Source: Caproicibacterium amylolyticum
GTDB lineage: Bacteria; Bacillota; Clostridia; Oscillospirales; Acutalibacteraceae
Reading direction: 5' to 3'
DNA: 64,000 nt
Assembly (NCBI RefSeq): GCF_014467055.1
Contig: NZ_CP060696.1
Location: 1,426,001 to 1,490,000 of the forward strand
The notes under the pieces were generated by a model. The model was not told where the DNA came from. It worked only from the letters and a program-made list of their open reading frames with translations, and did not search any database. This document shows, in pieces, positions 52,016-61,159 of this stretch. Position numbers and translations under genes: made by a program. Within the stretch, counting starts at the first letter, position 1. Every line of letters starts with the position of its first letter.

Positions 52016-52788
52016 TCGCCGTACACCCCCATCTTGCGAAAACGCTGGTAACGTGCTTCACACAGTTCAGTACAAGGCAACTCCTTTAACTGTGTGAATT
52101 TTTTATCCAATTCCATAGGTAAAGTATGCCACAGTGCTTCCAAATCACCTTCTGGCAAAATACGCTCAATAATACCCAGCTGCAGCAAATCTTCCGGCCG
52201 CATGTGCAGGCTGTCGCTGGCTTCACGTACTTTACTGGAATCCTTCCAGAGAATACTGGCGCACCCTTCAGGACTGATTACAGAATACACTGCATTTTCC
52301 AGCATCCACACTTCATTTGCAACAGCAAGCGCAAGTGCACCGCCACTGCCGCCTTCACCGATAAAAACGGAGAGAATTGGCGTTTTCAATGTCATCATTT
52401 CTGAAAGATTTTCTGCAATAGCCTCACCCTGCCCACGCTCCTCGGCACCTGTGCCGCAGAAAGCACCGGAAGTATCTACAAAACACAGTACAGGGCGGCC
52501 AAATTTTTCTGCCAGTTCCATCTGCCGAAGCGCTTTTCGATAGCCTTCCGGGTGTGCACTGCCAAAATTGCGGGTGGTACGTTCTTTCATGGTGTGCCCT
52601 TTTTCCTGAGCAATCACTGTAACCGGCTTACCACACAATCGGCCGACTCCAGCAACAATGGCCGGATCATCCGCAAAGCGGCGGTCGCCATGCATTTCAA
52701 AGAAATCAGTAACAACATGTTCAATAAAATCCAAGCCGGTCGGCCTGCCTGATTTGCGGGCAAGCTGAAGTTTTTTATATGCTTCCAT
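52012..52788 (-). CDS. accA: Acetyl-CoA carboxylase carboxyltransferase, alpha subunit
   Basis: 258 residues, the short Gram-positive form. Crotonase-like fold: 'GDRRFADDPAIVAGVG' (~33-48), 'GSAHPEGYRKALRQMELAEKF' (quoted GSAHPEGYRKALRQMEL, ~77-93) and 'VFIGEGGSGGALALA' (~139-153). With AccD it moves the carboxyl group from carboxybiotin to acetyl-CoA, giving malonyl-CoA. It starts 3 bp after accD and overlaps degV downstream. Confidence 0.96.
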   Translation of the reverse strand: MEAYKKLQLARKSGRPTGLDFIEHVVTDFFEMHGDRRFADDPAIVAGVGRLCGKPVTVIAQEKGHTMKERTTRNFGSAHPEGYRKALRQMELAEKFGRPVLCFVDTSGAFCGTGAEERGQGEAIAENLSEMMTLKTPILSVFIGEGGSGGALALAVANEVWMLENAVYSVISPEGCASILWKDSSKVREASDSLHMRPEDLLQLGIIERILPEGDLEALWHTLPMELDKKFTQLKELPCTELCEARYQRFRKMGVYGE

Positions 52789-52791
52789 CAG

Positions 52792-53667
52792 TCAGCCCTC
52801 CTGTTCATGCAGTTTCAGCAGCTGCGACAAAACTACCCGCATATCCGTGCGGGGAATGACGGCGTCCAAAAAGCCTTTTTCCAAAAGAAATTCAGCACTC
52901 TGAAAACCTTTCGGCAGTTTCTGTCGCATTGTCTGTTCAATTACACGCGGCCCGGCAAAAGCAATCAGCGCAGCCGGTTCGGAAAGCAAAATATCACCTT
53001 CCATTGCAAAGCTGGCAGTTACCCCGCCGGTCGTCGGATTTGTCAACACGGTAATGTACAGCAGTCCCGCATCGCTGTGACGCTTGACGGCACCGCTGGT
53101 TTTAGCCATTTGCATGAGGGAAATAGTACCTTCCTGCATCCGTGCTCCTCCGGAAAGGGTAAAACCGATTACGGGAAGATGCTGCTCAGTTGCCCGCTCG
53201 AAAACGCGAGTAATCTTTTCACCAACCACACTGCCCATGCTGCCCATCATGAAACGACTATCCATGGCAAATAATGCGCATGGAGAATTTTCAATTTTCC
53301 CACAGCCGGAAACGACCGCTTCATTTTCGCGGCTGTTCAAACGACTGCTTTTCAGTTTTACGGCATAACCGGGAAAATTCAAAAAGTCTTTGCTGAAAAG
53401 CGAAGCATCCCATTCAGTAAAGGAATCGTCGTCACAAAGAGTAAACAGGCGGCGCCGGGCCGGTATTTTGAAATGGTAGCCACAGTCCGGGCAAACGCTG
53501 GAATTTTTCTTCACATCATCTGTAAAAATCATTTTGCCGCAGCCGGGGCATTTTACGCAAAGCTGATCCGGTATCTGCGGCTGCTCAGAAACGCCGCTGC
53601 CTGCAGTGGCAACGTCGATATTTTCCAACTGGTTGCGGCTTGGCTTAAAGTTTGCCCTTTTCAGCAC
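52792..53667 (-). CDS. accD: Acetyl-CoA carboxylase carboxyltransferase, beta subunit
   Basis: 291 residues. N-terminal four-Cys zinc ribbon 'CVKCPGCGKMIFTDD' with 'SVCPDCGYHFKI' (~37-67), then the crotonase-like core with 'GFTLSGGARMQEGTISLMQMA' (quoted GFTLSGGARMQEGTISL, ~167-183) and 'TNPTTGGVTASFAMEGDI' (~206-223). Partner of AccA. Its start overlaps the accC stop by 7 bp. Confidence 0.96.
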   Translation of the reverse strand: MLKRANFKPSRNQLENIDVATAGSGVSEQPQIPDQLCVKCPGCGKMIFTDDVKKNSSVCPDCGYHFKIPARRRLFTLCDDDSFTEWDASLFSKDFLNFPGYAVKLKSSRLNSRENEAVVSGCGKIENSPCALFAMDSRFMMGSMGSVVGEKITRVFERATEQHLPVIGFTLSGGARMQEGTISLMQMAKTSGAVKRHSDAGLLYITVLTNPTTGGVTASFAMEGDILLSEPAALIAFAGPRVIEQTMRQKLPKGFQSAEFLLEKGFLDAVIPRTDMRVVLSQLLKLHEQEG

Positions 53668-55004
53668 AGCTTTTCCCTCTTTTCCATAAAGTCCGTGTGG
53701 TAGCTTCCGTCAAGGAAACTAGGGTCAGACAAAATATCCATTTGGAGTTCTGCTGTATGGTTAACTCCATCAATCACCAGCTCCGCAAGGGCAGCCTGCA
53801 TTTTTCGCACAGCCTCCTCACGTGTTGGTGCATGTACAATCAGTTTGCCAAGCAGGGAATCATAAAATGGCGGAACAGAATATTCCTGATAGAGTGCAGT
53901 GTCAAAGCGAACCCACGGGCCGCCAGGAATGTGCAGCAAGCTGATTTTTCCGCAACTGGGTGCAAAACCATTGTCAGGGTCCTCAGCATTAATGCGGCAT
54001 TCAATTGCGTGGCCGGAAAGTGAAATATCTTTTTGTTCAAATGGTAGTTTTGTTCCGGCAGCAGCACGAATTTGCCATTTTACCAGATCCAAACCTGTAA
54101 CCATTTCCGTTACTGGATGTTCCACCTGCAAGCGGGTGTTCATTTCCATAAAATAGAAATTGTGATGATTGTCCATCAGGAATTCAATGGTTCCAAGGCT
54201 GCGGTAATGCACTGCATTTGCAGCACGCTGCGCGGCCTCTATCATTTTTGTACGAAGTTCCTGCGTTACACACACTGCTGGACTTTCCTCCAACAGCTTT
54301 TGATGTTTGCGTTGAACAGAACATTCCCGCTCACCTAGGCAAAGAACATTATCGTAATTGTCGCACAGAATCTGCATTTCAATGTGTTTTACTGGGTCAA
54401 GATATTTTTCAAGATAACAGGCACCATCCCCGAAAGCACTTGCAGCCTCTTGAGAAGATGCTTGGAACGCAGGAATTAATTCTTCTTCACTGCTAACAAG
54501 GCGGATGCCGCGCCCGCCGCCGCCAGCACGCGCTTTTACTAAAAGTGGAAAACCAATTTCTTTGGCGGCAGTTAAAGCCGCTTTTTCATCCGGAATCAAG
54601 TCGCTGCCGGGGACCACTGGCACACCTGCTGCACGCATGGTGCGCTTTGCTTCGTCTTTGTCGCCAAGCTTGGAAATCAATTCTGCATTTGGCCCAATGA
54701 AATGTATGTGGCATTCCTCACACAGATGTGCAAATCGTGCATTTTCGCTTAGCAGACCGTAACCGGGGTGAATTGCCTGCGCTCCAGTTTTTACAGCTGC
54801 GGACAAAATTGCCGGCATATTCAGGTAGCTGTCCTGTACCCGCGCAGGCCCAATGCAGACACTTTCATCCGCTAAACTCACATGCAGGGCTTCCCGGTCA
54901 GCTTCACTGAAAACAGCCACGGTTGCAATGCCCATTTCCTTGCACGCACGAATAATCCGCACTGCAATTTCGCCGCGGTTTGCAATCAGGATTTTTGAAA
55001 ACAA
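53661..55004 (-). CDS. accC: Biotin carboxylase
   Basis: 447 residues from TTG 55004 ('MFSKILIANRGEIAVR'), five bases after GGTGGAG; the frame stays open to 55037 but that start would overlap fabZ. ATP-grasp core: 'KARAGGGGRGIRLV' (~157-170), 'EMNTRLQVEHPVTEMVTG' (~288-305) and 'GHAIECRINAEDP' (~334-346). It carboxylates biotin on AccB using ATP and bicarbonate. Located between fabZ and accD. Confidence 0.97.
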   Translation of the reverse strand: MFSKILIANRGEIAVRIIRACKEMGIATVAVFSEADREALHVSLADESVCIGPARVQDSYLNMPAILSAAVKTGAQAIHPGYGLLSENARFAHLCEECHIHFIGPNAELISKLGDKDEAKRTMRAAGVPVVPGSDLIPDEKAALTAAKEIGFPLLVKARAGGGGRGIRLVSSEEELIPAFQASSQEAASAFGDGACYLEKYLDPVKHIEMQILCDNYDNVLCLGERECSVQRKHQKLLEESPAVCVTQELRTKMIEAAQRAANAVHYRSLGTIEFLMDNHHNFYFMEMNTRLQVEHPVTEMVTGLDLVKWQIRAAAGTKLPFEQKDISLSGHAIECRINAEDPDNGFAPSCGKISLLHIPGGPWVRFDTALYQEYSVPPFYDSLLGKLIVHAPTREEAVRKMQAALAELVIDGVNHTAELQMDILSDPSFLDGSYHTDFMEKREKLC

Positions 55005-55029
55005 AATTGCTCCACCTCTTTTTTGGATT

Positions 55030-55452
55030 TCAGCCAACTACCGCGAAGCTGAGGTCGCCCACAACTGCTGTTTTTCCGTTTACCGCACCTTTACACTTTG
55101 TAAAGTAAAAATCTTTAAAGACGCGAGAAATCTGGCAGGTGATATTTAGAATATCACCCGGCTTAACAGTGTGATGAAATTTCACCTTATCAATACCGGT
55201 GAAATATGGCGTTTTACCTTTTAACTGTTCAGCTATCATCACACAGCAGGCCTGCCCCATCATTTCGCAGAGAATAACGCCTGGAACCGTTGGATTTCCG
55301 GGGAAATGCCCTTTGAGGAACCACTCATCACCCCGCACAGTATAACTGCCCTGCGCAGAACCGTCTGGCAGTAGGCTGGCTTCATCAATCAGCAACATGG
55401 GTTCTCTGTGCGGAAGAATTTTCTTCAATTCTTCTTTATTCAAATTAATCAT
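55030..55452 (-). CDS. fabZ: 3-hydroxyacyl-ACP dehydratase
   Basis: 140 residues from ATG 55452; TTG 55443 and ATG 55500 are possible, and the ribosome site AAAAGGGG fits the former two. Hot-dog fold: 'ILPHREPMLLIDEA' (~12-25), catalytic His in 'KGHFPGNPTVPGVILCE' (~52-68; His and Glu of the FabZ pair). It removes water from 3-hydroxyacyl-ACP. In this cluster no fabA or fabM is found, so unsaturation must come from elsewhere or not at all. Confidence 0.94.
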   Translation of the reverse strand: MINLNKEELKKILPHREPMLLIDEASLLPDGSAQGSYTVRGDEWFLKGHFPGNPTVPGVILCEMMGQACCVMIAEQLKGKTPYFTGIDKVKFHHTVKPGDILNITCQISRVFKDFYFTKCKGAVNGKTAVVGDLSFAVVG

Positions 55453-55535
55453 TCCCCTTTTCGCATTTTCATCGAAGCAAGTCACTTGCTTTACATGCAT
55501 TTAGACATATAAAAAATTGTAAAGCAAAATACTTG

Positions 55536-55985
55536 TCAAAATATTTTAAACAGGCATTGACCATATTCGACTAGCTGACCATCTTCTACGCAAATGTCAA
55601 CAATCTCCCCGGACTGCGGAGCTGTGAATTCATTCATCAGTTTCATTGCTTCAATGACGCAGAGGACCTGCCCTTTTTTGACCTTATCCCCTACCTGTAC
55701 AAATGGGTCTGCCCCGGGAGAAGGAGCAACGTAAACAGTGCCAACCATTGGGGATTTTACTTCTGTTACGTCATTAAAATTTACCACACCACTGCTTTCC
55801 GGAGCAGCTGATACCGCTGAAACCGGTGCTGCCGCTGGAATGGATGCAGCAACAGATGCAATGGGCGCCGGAGCCACAGCTTCTTTTTTTAGGCAGATTC
55901 GCTGCCCATCCTGCTCAACCTCTATCGAGGTTAGGCCCTTTTCTTCTAGAAGCTGTGCCAGCTCTTTTACAGCCTGCAAATCCAT
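55536..55985 (-). CDS. accB: Biotin carboxyl carrier protein
   Basis: 149 residues. N-terminal helix ('AVKELAQLLEEKG'), Ala/Pro-rich linker (~38-70), then the biotinyl domain with the biotin-accepting lysine in 'CVIEAMKLMNEF' (Lys near 114). It carries the carboxyl group between AccC and AccAD. Start is 3 bp after fabF, so the operon order is fabF-accB-fabZ-accC. Confidence 0.96.
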   Translation of the reverse strand: MDLQAVKELAQLLEEKGLTSIEVEQDGQRICLKKEAVAPAPIASVAASIPAAAPVSAVSAAPESSGVVNFNDVTEVKSPMVGTVYVAPSPGADPFVQVGDKVKKGQVLCVIEAMKLMNEFTAPQSGEIVDICVEDGQLVEYGQCLFKIF

Positions 55986-55988
55986 GCT

Positions 55989-57221
55989 TTATGCCTCCTC
56001 TGCTTTTCCAAAAACAATGCAGCCGTTGTGGCCGCCAAAGCCCATATTGGTGGAGACAGCAGTCTGGATTTCTATGTGTGCAGCCTTATCAGGTGTATAG
56101 TCAAGGTCACACTCCGGGTCTGCTTTTGTCAGCCCGATTGTAGGCGGGACAATGCCGGTATTCAATGCTTTCAGACAGATGATTGCTTCTACAGCACCGG
56201 TGGCTCCCAGCAAGTGGCCCATCATACTTTTCGTACTGCTGATTTTAATCTGATGTGCTGTTTCCTCGCCAAACGCCTGCTTAAAAGCCAACGTTTCGAT
56301 TTTGTCATTGAGCAGCGTGCTGGTTCCGTGTGCATTGATATAAGTGTTTTTGCCGATTTGAACGTCCGCTTCCTGCACAGCCAGACGAATGCAACGGGTA
56401 ATTCCCTCTGCATCGGGTGAAGGCGCAGTAATATGGTAAGCGTCACTGGTGTTCGCATATCCAAGCACTTCACCGTAAATTTTTGCGCCGCGTGCCTTTG
56501 CGTGCTCGTATTCTTCCAGAATCACAACACCGGCACCCTCGCCCAAAACAAAGCCGTCACGGTTTTTATCAAATGGGCGGCAAGCCGTCTGCGGGTCTGG
56601 ATTTGTGCTGAGTGCTTTAATGCTGGAAAAGCCAGAAACTGTCAAAGTATTAACAGCTGCCTCACTGCCGCCAGCGATAATCGCATCTGCATAACCACCG
56701 CGAATGCAATGAAACGCTTCGCCAATGGTGTGCGTACTGGTAGTGCATGCTGTTACAATCGGCACACAGGGGCCTTTTGCATTAAATCGAATGGAGATCA
56801 CACCTGCTGCCATATTGACGATCATGCTTGGAATCATGTAAGGCGATACGTGTTTATCCTGCAAAAGTTTTTCGTAGTTATCAAGTGTTGTGGAAATACC
56901 GCCGATACCACTACCCATATAGATGCCAAAACGCTCCGGCTCAATTTTCTCCTGAATTCCGCTGTCACGGACTGCCTGCTCAGATGCGGCAACCGCATAC
57001 AGGGTGAACAGGTCATTTTTACGAAGGTCACTTTTTTCAAAATACTGCAGCGGGTCAAAGTCCTTTACCTCTCCTGCAATATGAACTCTCATTTTAGAGG
57101 AATCGAACCGAGTGATTTCGCCGATTCCGTTTTTGCCGTGAATCAGGCTTTCCCACATTTCTTCAACGTGGTTGCCTACAGGGGTCACAGCACCCATGCC
57201 TGTAACAACTACTCTGCGCAT
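55989..57221 (-). CDS. fabF: 3-oxoacyl-ACP synthase II
   Basis: 410 residues. Thiolase fold with Cys-His-His triad: Cys in 'IVTACTTSTHTIGEA' (~161), His in 'INAHGTSTLLND' (~300) and His in 'STKSMMGHLLGATGA' (~337). 'VVVTGMGAVTPVG' opens the protein. It elongates acyl-ACP with malonyl-ACP. The Cys context reads ACTTST rather than the usual ACAS/T-GT, a mild variation. Follows fabG by 18 bp. Confidence 0.96.
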   Translation of the reverse strand: MRRVVVTGMGAVTPVGNHVEEMWESLIHGKNGIGEITRFDSSKMRVHIAGEVKDFDPLQYFEKSDLRKNDLFTLYAVAASEQAVRDSGIQEKIEPERFGIYMGSGIGGISTTLDNYEKLLQDKHVSPYMIPSMIVNMAAGVISIRFNAKGPCVPIVTACTTSTHTIGEAFHCIRGGYADAIIAGGSEAAVNTLTVSGFSSIKALSTNPDPQTACRPFDKNRDGFVLGEGAGVVILEEYEHAKARGAKIYGEVLGYANTSDAYHITAPSPDAEGITRCIRLAVQEADVQIGKNTYINAHGTSTLLNDKIETLAFKQAFGEETAHQIKISSTKSMMGHLLGATGAVEAIICLKALNTGIVPPTIGLTKADPECDLDYTPDKAAHIEIQTAVSTNMGFGGHNGCIVFGKAEEA

Positions 57222-57239
57222 AAAAATTTCCTTCCTTCC

Positions 57240-57983
57240 TTACATACCCAGTCCGCCGTCTACACGAAGCACTTCACCAGTAATGTACGCTGCACTGTCG
57301 CTGGCCAGAAAAGCAATCGCCTGCGCCACATCCTCAGGCAGACCGGGTCTGCCTAGCGGAATAGTAGCGATAGCTACGTCACGCGCTTTTTCCGGCATCG
57401 CATTGGTCATATCGGATTGGATAAAGCCTGGAGCTACTGCGTTGCAGGTCACATTGCGACCGGCAAGTTCTTTTGCTATACTTTTTGTTAAACCGATAAC
57501 ACCTGCTTTGGCAGCAGCGTAGCTGGTCTGACCGGCGTTTCCATGCAGCCCGACAACCGAAGAAACATTAATGATGCGGCCTGCACGTTTTTTCATAAAA
57601 TTCCGGTACAAAGCCTGAATCATATGAAAAGCGCCTTTCAGACTGACACTAAGCACACGCTCCAGATCCTCCTCTTTTGCAGACAACAGCAAACCATCAT
57701 GTGTGACCCCAGCGTTATTTACCAGAACGTCGACACCGCCAAAGTCATTCAGCACCTGCTGCACAGTTGTTTTGACTGCTTCCGAGTCTGCCACGTTGCA
57801 TTGATAGGCTTTCGCTTCAGCACCCAATGCTTGTAGCTGTTGAAGTGTTTCCTCGGCGGCCTGTGTATTCCCTGCAAAAACAATGGCAACGTTCATTCCG
57901 CCTTTTGCAAGTGCCAGCGCTGCAGCCCGTCCGATGCCGCGGCTGCCGCCGGTGACCAGTGCAGTTTTCTTTTCAATACTCAT
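57240..57983 (-). CDS. fabG: 3-oxoacyl-ACP reductase
   Basis: 247 residues, short-chain dehydrogenase. NADPH site 'ALVTGGSRGIGRAAAL' (~8-23), 'VLVNNAGVTHDGLL' (~86-99) and the catalytic triad in 'NVSSVVGLHGNAGQTSYAAAK' (quoted NVSSVVGLHGNAGQTSYAA, ~139-157; Ser141, Tyr155, Lys159). It reduces 3-oxoacyl-ACP. Lies 86 bp downstream of fabD. Confidence 0.96.
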   Translation of the reverse strand: MSIEKKTALVTGGSRGIGRAAALALAKGGMNVAIVFAGNTQAAEETLQQLQALGAEAKAYQCNVADSEAVKTTVQQVLNDFGGVDVLVNNAGVTHDGLLLSAKEEDLERVLSVSLKGAFHMIQALYRNFMKKRAGRIINVSSVVGLHGNAGQTSYAAAKAGVIGLTKSIAKELAGRNVTCNAVAPGFIQSDMTNAMPEKARDVAIATIPLGRPGLPEDVAQAIAFLASDSAAYITGEVLRVDGGLGM

Positions 57984-58069
57984 TTTTTTGTTTCCTTTCT
58001 GTAGTACGCGGTCCGCATGTATAAGAGACCATTAGGCAAATCAGGCAAATTTTGCAATAACTAATTGTA

Positions 58070-58987
58070 TCAGCCTTTTAAAGAATCTGCAACTGTTTTT
58101 ACATCTTCGAAGGTATCTGCACGTAGAATTACTGCCTGCGGTACAATGCGTTTAACAAGGCCGGAAAGGGTTTTGCCGGGACCTACTTCGACAAATGTAT
58201 CAAACCCGTCAGCCGTCATTTGCTCAATGGTTTGCTGCCAGCGAACAGGATTTTCAATCTGCCGCGCAAGCAGAACCGTAAAGGAACTTTCATAAGGCTT
58301 TGCCGAATAATTTGCATATACCGGGAATGCCGGCAGTTTCATTCCGAATTGTTCCAGCAGGATTTCAAAAGCAGCAGAGGCTTTTCTCATCAATGGTGAG
58401 TGGAATCCGCCGCCGACAGCCAGCATTTTAGCACGTCCGCCCGCTTCTGCAACAGCAGTACAGAAAGGCTCCATTTCTGACCGCACACCTGCTGCTACCA
58501 GCTGACCTGGGCAGTTGTAATTCACCGCATATACCTGAGGAAATTCCGAACAGATTTTTTCGACCTGTTCATTGGAAAGTTTCAAAACCGCAGCCATCGC
58601 CCCGGGATTTTCTTCATTTGCCTTCTGCATCAGGTTTCCACGCTCTGTTACCAATGAGAAACCTGCCGCATCATCGGCAAATGCTTCTGCAAAAGTCAGC
58701 GCAGCCACTTCACCTAAAGAGAATCCTGCTGCACCCTTTGCGTGAACACCTGCTTCTTCCAGTGCACGTGCGGCAGCAAGATCAACACAGAACACGCATG
58801 GCTGCGTGTTGGAAGTTTTCGTTAGTTCTTCTTTTGTACCCGCAAAGCATTGCTGCAAAGTACCAGGACGTTCTGCTTCAGCTGTGTCAAAGACAGCTTT
58901 GGCGGCTGGACTGTTTTCATATAGGGATTTTCCCATGCCGGGATACTGTGCTCCTTGCCCTGCAAATAAAAAAGCTATCTTGCCCAT
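58070..58987 (-). CDS. fabD: Malonyl-CoA:ACP transacylase
   Basis: 305 residues. Opens with 'IAFLFAGQGAQYPGMGK'. The nucleophile Ser lies in 'AAGFSLGEVAALTFA' (~93-107; usual GHSLGE has Gly-Phe-Ser here), and the catalytic His in 'VGGGFHSPLMRKA' (~196). It loads malonate on ACP. The Phe before Ser in place of the usual His is an odd but tolerated change. It overlaps fabK by 13 bp. Confidence 0.94.
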   Translation of the reverse strand: MGKIAFLFAGQGAQYPGMGKSLYENSPAAKAVFDTAEAERPGTLQQCFAGTKEELTKTSNTQPCVFCVDLAAARALEEAGVHAKGAAGFSLGEVAALTFAEAFADDAAGFSLVTERGNLMQKANEENPGAMAAVLKLSNEQVEKICSEFPQVYAVNYNCPGQLVAAGVRSEMEPFCTAVAEAGGRAKMLAVGGGFHSPLMRKASAAFEILLEQFGMKLPAFPVYANYSAKPYESSFTVLLARQIENPVRWQQTIEQMTADGFDTFVEVGPGKTLSGLVKRIVPQAVILRADTFEDVKTVADSLKG

Positions 58988-59922
58988 TTGGCTGCTCCTT
59001 TCAGCAGTTCTTCCGCCTGCATGCAGACCTCACTGATGATTTCTGCAGCTGGCTGCTCTTTTTTGACCAAACCGGCAATCTGCCCTGCTAAGAAACATCC
59101 ATTGATTTCGTCGCCTTCAACTGCGGCACGACGCAAAGCACCGACACCACGCTTTTCCAGCTCTTCAACGGTGCTTTCCGGGTTCATTTCTTCTTTTGCA
59201 AAGTCACGGCTGAAACGGTTTTTCAGGCTGCGAGTTGCATCTCCCTGCCGGCGGCCTGTAACAATCGTATCGATGTCTTTTGCTTTCAGCACACGTTTTT
59301 TATAATTTTCGTGTACGTTGCATTCACTTGCAACCAGAAAGCGAGTACCCATTTGCACGCCGCAGGCTCCTAGCATCAGCGCAGCCGCCATACCGCGGCC
59401 ATCCGCAATGCCGCCAGCGGCAATGACCGGAATAGAAACCGCGTCACAGACCTGCGGTACCAAAGTCATTGTGGTGGACTCACCAATGTGGCCGCCACTT
59501 TCACTGCCTTCCGCAACAACAGCTGCAGCACCACTGCGCTCCATCATGCGGGCAAGGCCAACACTTGCAACGACCGGAATTACCTGAATTCCGACTGCTT
59601 TCCATGCTGCTATGAATTTTCCCGGATTGCCGGCACCGGTTGTCAGGATCTTCACGCCTTCTTCAACAACAACCTTAGCGACTTCTTCTGCAAAAGGACT
59701 CATCAGCATGATATTGACACCAAACGGTTTGTCCGTCAGCTCTTTTGCTTTGCGAATCTGACCGCGAAGCCACTCGCCGTTTGCATTCATGGCAGAAATA
59801 ATGCCTAGGCCGCCGCCATTACTGACCGCTGCGGCCAATTCTGCATCTGCTATCCATGCCATTCCGCCCTGAAATACAGGGTACTGAATTCCCAACACAT
59901 CACAAATTTGTGACTGAAGCAT
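58975..59922 (-). CDS. fabK: Enoyl-ACP reductase II (FMN)
   Basis: 315 residues, TIM-barrel flavoprotein. 'LGIQYPVFQGGMAWIADAEL' (quoted GIQYPVFQGGMAWIA, ~11-25), 'GGLGIISAMN' (~37-46), 'VVAEGSESGGHIG' (~134-146) and 'AAGGIADGRGMAAALMLGA' (~171-189) match FabK. It does the final reduction of each elongation cycle and is unrelated to FabI. As in streptococci and clostridia it follows acpP. No fabI is seen, so FabK is probably the sole enoyl reductase here. Confidence 0.96.
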   Translation of the reverse strand: MLQSQICDVLGIQYPVFQGGMAWIADAELAAAVSNGGGLGIISAMNANGEWLRGQIRKAKELTDKPFGVNIMLMSPFAEEVAKVVVEEGVKILTTGAGNPGKFIAAWKAVGIQVIPVVASVGLARMMERSGAAAVVAEGSESGGHIGESTTMTLVPQVCDAVSIPVIAAGGIADGRGMAAALMLGACGVQMGTRFLVASECNVHENYKKRVLKAKDIDTIVTGRRQGDATRSLKNRFSRDFAKEEMNPESTVEELEKRGVGALRRAAVEGDEINGCFLAGQIAGLVKKEQPAAEIISEVCMQAEELLKGAAKWAR

Positions 59923-59924
59923 TT

Positions 59925-60161
59925 TTACGCCTCCGTTTTCTCAATCAGGTTCAGCAGATCCTGAACAGTTTTCAGTTCAGCATCCTCTGGAATCTGCACA
60001 CCAAACTCATCTTCACACGCCATCATCAAATCGACAACGTCCAGAGAATCGAAATCCAGTTCTTCAAAAGTCGTTTCTGGTTTCAGTTCGCCCGGCTTCA
60101 GGTCATCTTTGTAGTCATGAAAAATTTTCTCGAGTTTTTCCAGTGTTTCTGTATGATTCAT
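59925..60161 (-). CDS. acpP: Acyl carrier protein
   Basis: 78 residues, acidic four-helix protein. The phosphopantetheine Ser lies in 'LDFDSLDVVDLMMACEDEFG' (DSLD, Ser39). It carries growing acyl chains for the enzymes encoded on both sides. Start ATG, 38 bp after fabH and 2 bp before fabK. Confidence 0.96.
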   Translation of the reverse strand: MNHTETLEKLEKIFHDYKDDLKPGELKPETTFEELDFDSLDVVDLMMACEDEFGVQIPEDAELKTVQDLLNLIEKTEA

Positions 60162-60199
60162 TGTTGTAATCCCCTTAAATTCTTGTTGATTAAAAATTT

Positions 60200-61159
60200 T
60201 CAGTCAAGTTCCCATTGAAGGACGGCTGTACCGCTGGTCAGTCCCGCACCAAATGCACACAGCATCAATGTTTCGCCGCGGTGTAAATGTCCTTTGCTTA
60301 CTTCTGAATCCAGCAGAATCGGCACGCTGGCAGCCGACGTATTAGCTGTCTGTGCAATGGTTGTCGGTATTTTTTCTGGCGGCAAATTCAGCTTTTTCGC
60401 TGCAGCATCCAGAATTCGCTGATTTGCTTGATGCAGTATGAAGTGGTCCACTTTTTCCAGCGGAATTCCGGTTGCTTCACTTGCCTTTTGCAGTTCTTCA
60501 CAAATCGTGTGAACCGCAAAGCGATACACTTCCTTGCCGTCCATCCGCAGTCCCGGTGTCAGAGATTCAAGCTGACAGTACGGAGATTCTCCTGCAGGAC
60601 CAGGTACATGAATTGCCAAGGAACCCTCTGCAGTCAGATGAATATACTGCAAAGCATTCCCCTCACCCAGAACAGCGGCCCCGGCCCCGTCACCAAACAG
60701 CACACAAGTGGAACGGTCATGCCAATTGAGTAAACGGCTGATGCCTTCAACTGCCGCTACAAGGATTTTTTTTGCTTTCTTTCTGACAAACCAGCCGTCG
60801 GCAGCATCCAGGCCATACATGAAACCGCTGCAAGCTGCATTAATGTCAAAAGCAGGGCAGGAAGCCCCTAACTCTTTCTGTACCATACAGGCCGTGCTTG
60901 GAGAAATCCAGTCGCCAACAGCCGTTGGGCAAATGATACAGTCCAGCTCTTCCGGACGTGTGCCAGACATCTCCAGTGCTTTTCGAGCAGCATGCACAGT
61001 CAGTTCTGTTACCGTTTCAGTTGTGAGAACATGACGTTTGCGTATGCCTGTGCGGGAACTGATCCATTCATCACTCGTATCCAGAAATTCGGTTAAATCA
61101 TCATTGGTCACAGTACGCGCCGGCAGAGCACTGCCTGTACCCAGTATTGTAAAACTCAA
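60200..61159 (-). CDS. fabH: 3-oxoacyl-ACP synthase III
   Basis: 319 residues. 'ILGTGSALPARTVTNDDL' opens the protein. Catalytic Cys in 'DINAACSGFMYGL' (~110), His in 'HFILHQANQRIL' (~236) and Asn in 'TAQTANTSAASVPIL' (~266) form the Cys-His-Asn triad. It starts fatty-acid synthesis by condensing acetyl-CoA (or branched acyl-CoA) with malonyl-ACP. The start overlaps the fabT stop codon. Confidence 0.96.
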   Translation of the reverse strand: MSFTILGTGSALPARTVTNDDLTEFLDTSDEWISSRTGIRKRHVLTTETVTELTVHAARKALEMSGTRPEELDCIICPTAVGDWISPSTACMVQKELGASCPAFDINAACSGFMYGLDAADGWFVRKKAKKILVAAVEGISRLLNWHDRSTCVLFGDGAGAAVLGEGNALQYIHLTAEGSLAIHVPGPAGESPYCQLESLTPGLRMDGKEVYRFAVHTICEELQKASEATGIPLEKVDHFILHQANQRILDAAAKKLNLPPEKIPTTIAQTANTSAASVPILLDSEVSKGHLHRGETLMLCAFGAGLTSGTAVLQWELD

